Source: Treponema sp. (GTDB lineage: Bacteria; Spirochaetota; Spirochaetia; Treponematales; Treponemataceae). From it: a DNA stretch of 22,505 nt. Each line of letters opens with the position of its first letter. Position 1 is the stretch's first letter. Where the stretch lies: positions 1-22,505 of the forward strand of contig JAEDDW010000028.1 in NCBI GenBank assembly GCA_016293645.1, in the 5' to 3' direction. A program made the position numbers and the translations under genes. The notes under the pieces are model-generated. The model had not been told where the DNA came from and did not search any database. It saw only the letters and a program-made list of their open reading frames with translations. This document shows positions 1 to 6,076 of this stretch, in pieces.

Positions 1-22
1 AATTAAGTACTTTAAAACAAAT

Positions 23-52
23 AAAGGCACCTGAATTACTTCAGGTGCCTTT
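23..52 (-). terminator. Intrinsic terminator of gap
   Basis: A perfect 13-bp inverted repeat with a 4-base loop (arms 23-35 and 40-52, core GGCACCTGAA) lies just beyond the gap stop codon. Read on the minus strand it is followed by a T-rich run (complement of the A-rich stretch 12-25), which is the arrangement of an intrinsic terminator. Confidence 0.85.
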
Positions 53-71
53 AATGACTAATCAAATACTA

Positions 72-1103
72 TTAGCAGTTTTCTGCGAAATATTTGATTG
101 TGCGAACCATCTGTGATGTGTAGCTGTTTTCGTTGTCGTACCAAGATACAACTTCAACCTGGTATGTGTCGTCGTCGATCTTAGATACCATTGTCTGTGT
201 TGCATCAAAGAGTGAACCGAACTTCATTCCGATTACGTCAGAAGAAACGATTTCGTCTTCGTTGTATCCGAATGATTCGTTGGCAGCAGCCTTCATTACA
301 GCGTTGATAGAATCCTTTGTGATGTCCTTTCCCTTTACTACTGCGAAGAGGAGAGTTGTTGATCCAGTTGGTGTTGGAACACGCTGTGCTGAACCGATGA
401 GCTTTCCGTTGAGTTCTGGGATTACGAGACCGATAGCCTTTGCAGCACCAGTTGAGTTAGGAACGATGTTCTGTGCACCTGCGCGTGAGCGGCGGAGGTC
501 ACCCTTGCGCTGTGGACCGTCGAGGATCATCTGGTCTCCAGTGTAAGCGTGGATTGTAGACATGATACCAGACTGGATTGGGTATGCCTTGTTAAGAGCC
601 TGTGCCATTGGAGCGAGACAGTTTGTTGTACAAGAAGCTGCAGAGATGATCTTGTCATCCTTTGTAAGGTTCTTGTTGTTTACGTTGTATACGATTGTCT
701 TGAGGTCGCCTGTTGCAGGAGCAGAAATAACTACTTTCTTTGCACCAGCTGTGATGTGTGCTGATGCCTTTTCCTTGTCGCAGTAGAAACCTGTACATTC
801 AAGTACTACGTCTACATTGTATTTTGCCCATGGGCAGTTTGCTGCGTCTTTTTCAGCAGAGATCTTGATTTCTTTTCCGTCTACGATGATTGAGTCATCT
901 GTAGAAGATACAGTGTGCTTTCCTTCACCGATCTTTCCCATGAATCCACCCTGTGCTGTATCATACTTCAAGAGGTGAGCGAGCATCTTTGGGCTTGTGA
1001 GATCGTTGATAGCTACAACTTCATAACCATCAGCTTCGAACATCTGGCGGAATGCCAAGCGGCCAATACGACCGAAACCATTAATAGCAACTTTAACTGC
1101 CAT
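72..1103 (-). CDS. gap: Glyceraldehyde-3-phosphate dehydrogenase (type I)
   Basis: Glycolytic enzyme of the cytosol. It oxidises glyceraldehyde-3-phosphate with NAD+ and phosphate to 1,3-bisphosphoglycerate. The 343-residue product starts MAVKVAINGFGRIGR, the N-terminal Rossmann dinucleotide-binding motif. The active-site signature SAASCTTNCLAP carries the catalytic cysteine at residue 158, and a conserved histidine sits in STIHAYTGDQ; the C-terminal WYDNE motif is present. The start at 1103 is chosen because it gives the conserved N-terminus and has a strong Shine-Dalgarno (AAGGAG, complement of 1111-1116); a longer in-frame reading upstream to 1172 would run through the promoter. It is monocistronic, with its own promoter and terminator. 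Codon choice is strongly restricted, as expected for a highly expressed gene. Confidence 0.97.
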   Translation of the reverse strand: MAVKVAINGFGRIGRLAFRQMFEADGYEVVAINDLTSPKMLAHLLKYDTAQGGFMGKIGEGKHTVSSTDDSIIVDGKEIKISAEKDAANCPWAKYNVDVVLECTGFYCDKEKASAHITAGAKKVVISAPATGDLKTIVYNVNNKNLTKDDKIISAASCTTNCLAPMAQALNKAYPIQSGIMSTIHAYTGDQMILDGPQRKGDLRRSRAGAQNIVPNSTGAAKAIGLVIPELNGKLIGSAQRVPTPTGSTTLLFAVVKGKDITKDSINAVMKAAANESFGYNEDEIVSSDVIGMKFGSLFDATQTMVSKIDDDTYQVEVVSWYDNENSYTSQMVRTIKYFAENC

Positions 1104-1116
1104 AATTATTCTCCTT

Positions 1117-1132
1117 GAATAAAATTTTATTC
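1117..1132. repeat. 16-bp perfect palindrome in the gap 5' leader
   Basis: GAATAAAATTTTATTC is a perfect palindrome directly abutting the gap Shine-Dalgarno sequence and lying between the predicted transcription start (about 1137) and the start codon. In RNA it could form a weak AU hairpin at the ribosome-binding site or act as a 5' stabiliser; in DNA it could be an operator. The function is not known. Confidence 0.5.
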
Positions 1133-1143
1133 GTTTCGGTATC

Positions 1144-1172
1144 ATTTTATTCCTATTAAAATATAATGTCAA
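1144..1172 (-). promoter_or_regulatory. Promoter of gap
   Basis: On the minus strand a perfect -35 TTGACA (1167-1172) is followed after exactly 17 bp by -10 TAAAAT (1144-1149). The predicted transcript has a leader of about 34 nt including the Shine-Dalgarno site. Confidence 0.8.
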
Positions 1173-1199
1173 TTGAACAGATTTAAATTTGAATATATA

Positions 1200-1216
1200 A
1201 ATAACAGTTAGTTATT
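1200..1216. repeat. Small inverted repeat between gap and the GGDEF gene
   Basis: AATAAC-AGTTA-GTTATT is a perfect 6-bp inverted repeat with a 5-base loop. It sits between the two divergent promoters, 15 bp upstream of the -35 box of the GGDEF gene. It could be a regulator site, but the surroundings are very AT-rich so chance is possible. Confidence 0.35.
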
Positions 1217-1231
1217 ATCTACATGGCAAAA

Positions 1232-1259
1232 TTGACATTTTTCTAAATCGTATTAAAAT
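1232..1259 (+). promoter_or_regulatory. Promoter of the LacI-sensor GGDEF gene (leaderless type)
   Basis: A perfect -35 TTGACA (1232-1237) is followed after 16 bp by -10 TAAAAT (1254-1259). The ATG at 1267 begins only 7 bases after the -10 box, so the expected transcription start falls on or next to the start codon. There is no Shine-Dalgarno sequence. Confidence 0.75.
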
Positions 1260-1266
1260 TTTCCCT

Positions 1267-3180
1267 ATGAGAAAGTTGAAGTTTCTTGTTCTCGCTGAAG
1301 AAATTAACTCCGCATATGCGCAGCTTGTCATCGACGGAATAAGCAGGTACAGCAGAGAAAATGATGTGGAGTTTATTGTCTGCAATGTTCGAAATCCTAG
1401 ATTTGAATACGGCAGTTTTGAATACCAGTTCTGGGCTGGAGCATCTCTTGTAAATACAAAAGAAATTGATGTGGTGATTGTTTTAAGCGGAATATATTGT
1501 TCGACTTTCACACCGGAAGAATTGGCGGAAATTCTTTCTGAATTCAAGGGTAAGAAGATAGTCTCCATATCACAGAAACTTCCGATGGAAAATTCATGGA
1601 CAATTCTTTCTGATAACGAACATATTTATTCAGAGGCTTTTGATTTTCTGGTCAATAAAACAGGTTCAAAAAGAATAGCCTTCATGGATGCAAGCAAGAC
1701 CAGTTCCCTCGAATCCATTGCCAGATTGAACGCATACAAAAAATGCCTTTCTGAGTTCCGCCTGGAATATGATGAATCCATTGTTTTTCATGGAAAATTT
1801 ACAAATGATTCAGCATACACGGAACTGACGGAACGGTTGGGAGAAGATTGCAAAGATGTTGATTTTGACACATTCATTGCGGCCAATGACAGCATGGCTT
1901 TAGGTGCTATGGATTTCTTCAAGGAACACGGAATAAAAGTTCCGGAGCAGGTTAAAGTTCTTGGCTTTGACAACATCGAGGAAGGTTCCGCTGTTGAACC
2001 AACATTGTCTTCAATAAATCCATCGAATGAGGATCTTGGTTACTTTGCTGCCAAAACGGCACACGAGATTTCACAGGGAAAGGATGTTGATGACGTTGTT
2101 GCCATTCCTTCTAAAATTGAGATCAGGGAATCCACTGGCTACGAATTCTGCAAAGTGAATGATTCCATCAGAAAAGAAAAATCCAGTGTTCTTGTAAGAA
2201 AAATTTATGATGACAGGAATATCTACTACATGCTTGATTCAATTCAGTGCAATGATACTCTTGAAGTTTTTCTGAAAAAAATGCAGAAGCCTATTTCTGA
2301 AGTCGACATAAACCGTTTTGCCGTCGTTATGTTTGAAAAGCCTATCTTCTATAAAAAATGGACAAAGTTTTCAATGCCGGAAAAAGTAAAGCTTGAGTAT
2401 GTGTATGACAACGGAACTGGAACACTTTACAGCAATCATTATTTCAATCCAATGGACAATATTGTTCCTCCTGAAATCTTTTCATCTGAATCTGACCGAT
2501 ATGTTGTTCAGTCCATTTACTACGGTGAAAAACAGTACGGATATTTGTTGTACTCAATCGGAAAGCGGGGACTTGTTTTCTATAATTTATATGCAAAGGC
2601 TTTGTCCAATGCTCTGTCCAATTCCTATGAGTACACTTTGCAGTATATGAAAAACATTGAGCTTGAAATGGAAAAATATGAGCTTGAGCAGACTTCCAGA
2701 ACTGATGAGCTTACCGGAGTTCTGAACAGAAGAGGTTTTGTCATTCAGGGACAGAAGCAGATAAATAATGCCTTGTCCACAGGACAGGGAGGTCTTGTCA
2801 TTTATGGAGACATGAACAACCTGAAGATGATCAATGATAGATATGGTCATGAGTATGGAGATAAGGCGATCAAGGCAGAAGCTGAAATTCTGAAAAAATC
2901 TTTCCGATCTACGGATACGGTCGGAAGAATGGGTGGTGATGAATTTGCCATTGTTGCCTGTGGATTGAAGATCAGGAAACTTCCTGAATTAAAGGAAAAG
3001 GTCGGATTGCGATGTGTGGAAGCAAAGGAAAAATATGGCTTTCCTTTTGACATAACCATAAGTCTTGGTGCAATTGAATTCGACAATGATGTTTCTGATC
3101 TGAATGAACTCTTGAAGCTTGCTGATGAACAGCAGTATATTGCCAAACGTCAGTTCCATGGACTTTTAAGCAAGAATTAA
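1267..3180 (+). CDS. Diguanylate cyclase with LacI/periplasmic-binding-fold sensor domain
   Basis: This 637-residue protein is predicted to make cyclic di-GMP from two GTP under control of a small-molecule sensor. Residues about 4-295 resemble the effector-binding domain of LacI-family regulators (type I periplasmic-binding fold; FIAANDSMALGAMDFF and VKVLGFDNI are typical). There is no N-terminal helix-turn-helix, signal peptide or membrane segment, so it should sense a cytoplasmic ligand. Residues about 300-460 form an unrecognised, possibly GAF-like region, followed by a short helical linker. The C-terminal GGDEF domain begins around DELTGVLNRRGF (480). It has a metal-binding aspartate near 515, an intact GGDEF at 556-560, and the RxxD product-inhibition site RSTD at 547-550 with the canonical five-residue spacing. 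Activity is therefore expected, with feedback control. The ligand is unknown; a sugar is a reasonable guess from the fold. Confidence 0.9.
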   Translation: MRKLKFLVLAEEINSAYAQLVIDGISRYSRENDVEFIVCNVRNPRFEYGSFEYQFWAGASLVNTKEIDVVIVLSGIYCSTFTPEELAEILSEFKGKKIVSISQKLPMENSWTILSDNEHIYSEAFDFLVNKTGSKRIAFMDASKTSSLESIARLNAYKKCLSEFRLEYDESIVFHGKFTNDSAYTELTERLGEDCKDVDFDTFIAANDSMALGAMDFFKEHGIKVPEQVKVLGFDNIEEGSAVEPTLSSINPSNEDLGYFAAKTAHEISQGKDVDDVVAIPSKIEIRESTGYEFCKVNDSIRKEKSSVLVRKIYDDRNIYYMLDSIQCNDTLEVFLKKMQKPISEVDINRFAVVMFEKPIFYKKWTKFSMPEKVKLEYVYDNGTGTLYSNHYFNPMDNIVPPEIFSSESDRYVVQSIYYGEKQYGYLLYSIGKRGLVFYNLYAKALSNALSNSYEYTLQYMKNIELEMEKYELEQTSRTDELTGVLNRRGFVIQGQKQINNALSTGQGGLVIYGDMNNLKMINDRYGHEYGDKAIKAEAEILKKSFRSTDTVGRMGGDEFAIVACGLKIRKLPELKEKVGLRCVEAKEKYGFPFDITISLGAIEFDNDVSDLNELLKLADEQQYIAKRQFHGLLSKN

Positions 3181-3193
3181 AATTTTTTCTATT

Positions 3194-3217
3194 TTTTCAT
3201 TCCAGTTTTCATTCCAG
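3194..3217. repeat. Tandem 12-bp duplication carrying a stop codon
   Basis: TTTTCATTCCAG occurs twice head to tail (3194-3205, 3206-3217). Read on the minus strand, the copy at 3206-3217 contains the stop codon of the YhcC-type gene (3209-3211). The other copy supplies a second in-frame stop 12 bases later, so the gene ends in duplicated Leu-Glu-stop codons. The converging GGDEF gene ends 28 bp from the stop; apart from T-rich runs I see no hairpin terminator between the two genes. Confidence 0.8.
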
Positions 3218-4111
3218 GTCGAAATATTTTTTCATGGCATTGAGAACGGCACGCTTGTCTGCACACCAGGCAGGCTCTATTAAAAGCGATTTTGGTCCGT
3301 CGCCTGTAAGCCTGTGGAGGGCAGTTGTTCCCGGCATCATGTCTGCAAGTCCTTTGACAAAGATGCAGTATTCGTCCATGGATGGCAGCGGCCATGGATT
3401 TTTTTTGTATTCATTTTCCATTTTTGTTCCGCGCAAAACCTGAAGCAGCTGGAATTTTATTCCGTCGAGGGCAGGAGACAGGTCTGCAAGGTAAGCTGCA
3501 GTTTCCTTCATCATTTCTTTGGATTCTCCGGGGAGCCACAAAATCGTATGGACGATTACCGTAAGTCCCGCCTTCTTCAACCGGATGTAGGCATTCTCAA
3601 AAACTTTAAGTGAATAGCCGCGGTTGATTTTTTTTGCCGTATCTTCATGGATTGTCTGCAGTCCAAGTTCCACCCAGACAGGCTTTGTTTCATTCAGTGC
3701 AGAAAGAAAGTTGAGCATCCTGTCGCTGATGCAGTCGGGTCTTGTACCGATGGAAATGGCAGTGATCCGTTGGTCGGAATGTGCTTTCATGAAAATGTCT
3801 GAAAGCTTTTCAAATGTCATTTCCTTTGTTTCGTATGTGTTTGTAAATGACTGGAAGTATGCTATGAATTTAACCTGCTTTGTTTTTGGAAGTTTTGCAG
3901 AAATCCTGTTTATGGCATTTTCAATCTGTTCATCAATTGTTCCGCAGACCTGTCCAAATTCACCTGAACCACCGCCGGAACAGAAAGTGCACCCGCCGGT
4001 GGAAATTGTTCCGTCGCGGTTGGGACATGTGCATCCGGTACTGAGTGAGAGTTTGTAGACCTTGCAGCCAAAGGTATTGTACAGATATCTGTTGAGGGTA
4101 AGTTCTGACAT
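3209..4111 (-). CDS. Radical SAM protein, YhcC/TIGR01212 type
   Basis: This 300-residue protein belongs to the radical SAM family related to Elp3/MiaB-like proteins known as TIGR01212 (E. coli YhcC, B. subtilis YtqA); its substrate is not established. The hallmark N-terminal motif TCPNRDGT...GGCTFC is present, giving iron-sulfur ligands C29, C41 and C44 with the family-specific wide spacing (C-x11-C-x2-C) instead of CxxxCxxC. Downstream family motifs include YFQSFTNTY, ISIGTRPDC and ELGLQTIHEDT. It is the last gene of a three-gene minus-strand operon. Its ATG shares one base with the TGA stop of the methyltransferase (TGATG), so translation is probably coupled and no separate ribosome-binding site is needed. 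The family assignment is firm; the function is unknown. Confidence 0.9.
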   Translation of the reverse strand: MSELTLNRYLYNTFGCKVYKLSLSTGCTCPNRDGTISTGGCTFCSGGGSGEFGQVCGTIDEQIENAINRISAKLPKTKQVKFIAYFQSFTNTYETKEMTFEKLSDIFMKAHSDQRITAISIGTRPDCISDRMLNFLSALNETKPVWVELGLQTIHEDTAKKINRGYSLKVFENAYIRLKKAGLTVIVHTILWLPGESKEMMKETAAYLADLSPALDGIKFQLLQVLRGTKMENEYKKNPWPLPSMDEYCIFVKGLADMMPGTTALHRLTGDGPKSLLIEPAWCADKRAVLNAMKKYFDLE

Positions 4112-5088
4112 CAGAAGAGTTCACCCTGCGCTGGTTTGCAGTTGCCGCTGTTGAGTGCAGGAGCTGAATTGCGTTCCCAGAAAACTCCGTCGCTGTATCC
4201 TTGTATGGTTTTGTTTTCCTCCGCAAGAAGAAGACGCTTGGCGGAATAAAGGCAGTATTCTTTGCAAAGCTCAATACCGCAGTAACGACGTCCAAGCTTC
4301 TTTGCTGTGACGGCAGCTGTTCCACTTCCAAGGAATGGATCAAGCACAAGACCATTTTCCGGGCAAGATGCCAGTATGAGTTTTGCATAGAGTTTTTCAG
4401 GCTTCTGAGTCGGGTGATCCGTGTTTTCCGGCATGGACCAGAAAGGAATGCTTATGTCGTCCCAGAAATTTGAAGGATATGTAAGGCGGAAATTTCCTGC
4501 TTCTGTTTCCAGCCAGTCCTTTGGTTTCCCGTTTTCCCTGTATGGTGCTATGACCTTGCGTTTTTGTTTTACGGCTTCTATGTCAAAATAGTAGTCGTCT
4601 GGATTTTTCACCGCAAACCATATGTCTTCCATTCCGTTTTTCCAGTTGCTTTTCGCGCCACGGCCTTTTTCCCGCTGCCATGTGATTCGGTTAAGTATTG
4701 TAAGGTTTTTCTCGAGACTGCGCTGGAGGGCTGATGTGCATTTCCAGTCACCGCATAGATAGAGGGATCCGCCGGCTTTTAACTTTCTGCATGCTTCAGG
4801 AAGCCAGGAATCAACATAGGCTTCATAATCCGTGTCCTTCATGGCGTTGAATTTTTCCCCACCAAAATTTTTTGAAAGATTGTATGGAGGATCAATGATT
4901 ATGAGATCTGCAATTTCATCCGGCATCAATGCTAGCGTTTCAAGTATGTCACCATTGAAAATTTTATTTTCGCAGTTTCCGTCGTTTCTAAGATCATCAG
5001 TTGTTGAAATTGATTTTTCAAGTTCCGATGTTTCTTCCTGTGAGATTGTGATGGTCCTGTTTCTTCCCGCTCGAATCTTCTCTGCCAT
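4111..5088 (-). CDS. Adenine-specific DNA methyltransferase, beta class, solitary
   Basis: This 325-residue protein is predicted to transfer a methyl group from S-adenosylmethionine to adenine N6 (or possibly cytosine N4) in DNA. The catalytic motif IV DPPYNL is at 66-71 and the SAM-binding motif I DPFLGSGT at 250-257. The order IV before I defines the beta class. HPTQKPEKL (225-233), a common companion motif, is also there. No restriction endonuclease lies beside it, so it may act as an orphan methylase in regulation or DNA marking; the recognition sequence cannot be read from the protein. The start at 5088 is preferred over a longer frame reaching 5217 because that extension overlaps the upstream gene and has unnatural composition. 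A Shine-Dalgarno (GAGG, overlapping the upstream stop codon) precedes 5088, and the gap to the upstream gene is 7 bp. Confidence 0.88.
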   Translation of the reverse strand: MAEKIRAGRNRTITISQEETSELEKSISTTDDLRNDGNCENKIFNGDILETLALMPDEIADLIIIDPPYNLSKNFGGEKFNAMKDTDYEAYVDSWLPEACRKLKAGGSLYLCGDWKCTSALQRSLEKNLTILNRITWQREKGRGAKSNWKNGMEDIWFAVKNPDDYYFDIEAVKQKRKVIAPYRENGKPKDWLETEAGNFRLTYPSNFWDDISIPFWSMPENTDHPTQKPEKLYAKLILASCPENGLVLDPFLGSGTAAVTAKKLGRRYCGIELCKEYCLYSAKRLLLAEENKTIQGYSDGVFWERNSAPALNSGNCKPAQGELF

Positions 5089-5095
5089 ATGAACC

Positions 5096-6013
5096 TCAGA
5101 TTTCATCAGCATGACGGCACATCCAGTAGCACAGCTGGCACATGTCGTTGCATTTTCCTTTGGATAGGATTTTGTTTTTCTGCAGTTCCTTTGCTTTTGA
5201 AAGGAGCCCTGTCTCATAGCAAAGGCCTGTCATTTTGCTTGCCCGTGAATTTTCCATCAGCGTCTCAAAACTGTCCTTGATGGTTCCGATGAAAAGTTCC
5301 GGCCGTTCATTTGCAAAACCGCAGCATGGCGCGATGTTGCCGTCGGCGTGTACATAGAAAACATTTCCCGTTGCCTGGCAGTAGTCTTCTGCGAACCATT
5401 TTTTGTCGCCAAGTACAATTTTTTCAGACGGAACAAAACTTTGTGGAAACCTGTAGCAGGTGATCCATTCAAGATCCAGCCGTTTTTTTATTTCGTCAAT
5501 CTGTTTTTCAAACCACTCGGAATCTTTTTTTGAATCCTTTGCATCAATTACGCTCAATATTTCAACACAGCTGTTGTCGGAAAATATTCTGTGGCATGTA
5601 TCTATGAAAGTGAAGATCTTGTCAATTGGCTGTCCGTGGAAAACATCGAAGCTTAGTCCGATCTTTCCGTCAAATCCGGCGTCCCTTACTGAAGTCAGGC
5701 ATCTTGCAAGGTCGTCCTCGTTGTTCCACCAGACACCGTTTGTCATGAGGCGGTCAAACATGAGGCCGGCATCGAAGGCTTTTTTGCAGACTGCATTTAC
5801 AAAGTCCAGGGCAAGAAAAGGCTCCCCGCCGGAAAATCCGATCTTGAAGTCTGACAGGTGGCCCAGGCAGTCATCGAGGAAAGCAAGGGAATCGTTAAGG
5901 TTCAGCCTTGAATTCTTCTGGTCGACAAAGCAATGGGCACATTTTAGGTTGCAGAGACTTGTTGGACAAAAAATAATTTCTTCAGGATTGAAACCAGGAC
6001 CTTGTTTTTTCAT
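5096..6013 (-). CDS. Radical SAM/SPASM-domain protein
   Basis: This 305-residue radical SAM enzyme starts MKKQGPGFNPEEIIFCPTSLC. The cluster motif CNLKCAHC (CxxxCxxC) near the N-terminus binds the [4Fe-4S] centre that cleaves S-adenosylmethionine, and GFSGGEPFLA is the glycine-rich SAM-contact motif. The C-terminal third is cysteine-rich (IAPCCGF, then GKCNDMCQLCYWMC), matching SPASM/twitch-type auxiliary-cluster regions used by enzymes that modify peptides or other proteins. No precursor peptide gene was found next to it, so the substrate is unknown. It heads the operon with the DNA methyltransferase and the YhcC-type protein. The start at 6013 is 6 bases from a -10-like TATACT, suggesting a leaderless mRNA. 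Much longer readings upstream run antisense through ettA and were dismissed. Confidence 0.88.
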   Translation of the reverse strand: MKKQGPGFNPEEIIFCPTSLCNLKCAHCFVDQKNSRLNLNDSLAFLDDCLGHLSDFKIGFSGGEPFLALDFVNAVCKKAFDAGLMFDRLMTNGVWWNNEDDLARCLTSVRDAGFDGKIGLSFDVFHGQPIDKIFTFIDTCHRIFSDNSCVEILSVIDAKDSKKDSEWFEKQIDEIKKRLDLEWITCYRFPQSFVPSEKIVLGDKKWFAEDYCQATGNVFYVHADGNIAPCCGFANERPELFIGTIKDSFETLMENSRASKMTGLCYETGLLSKAKELQKNKILSKGKCNDMCQLCYWMCRHADEI

Positions 6014-6019
6014 GAGGGT

Positions 6020-6048
6020 AGTATAGCACAATTTCATAACTTTAAAAA
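6020..6048 (-). promoter_or_regulatory. Promoter of the radical SAM/methyltransferase operon (leaderless type)
   Basis: On the minus strand a weak -35 TTTTTA (6043-6048) and a 17-bp spacer precede -10 TATACT (6020-6025). Only 6 bases separate the -10 box from the ATG at 6013, and there is no Shine-Dalgarno. The -35 box overlaps that of the divergent ettA promoter. Confidence 0.6.
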
Positions 6049-6069
6049 AGTAGATATTTACTGTATACT
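6041..6069 (+). promoter_or_regulatory. Promoter of ettA (leaderless type)
   Basis: A -35 TTTAAA (6041-6046), a 17-bp spacer and -10 TATACT (6064-6069) end 7 bases before the ATG at 6077. There is no Shine-Dalgarno sequence. The -35 box shares bases 6043-6046 with the -35 of the divergent operon, so the two RNA polymerases should compete. Confidence 0.65.
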
Positions 6070-6076
6070 TACGCTC

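Noticed and set aside
133..546. 137-codon open frame antisense to gap
   Set aside because: It lies wholly within the certain gap gene and has no motif or start signal.
1131..1142. GAAACG half-site in the gap leader, resembling half of the glgP operator
   Set aside because: Only one half is present with no palindromic partner; likely chance.
5089..5217. Longer N-terminus for the DNA methyltransferase
   Set aside because: It would overlap the SPASM gene by more than 100 bases; the start at 5088 has a Shine-Dalgarno and the expected spacing.
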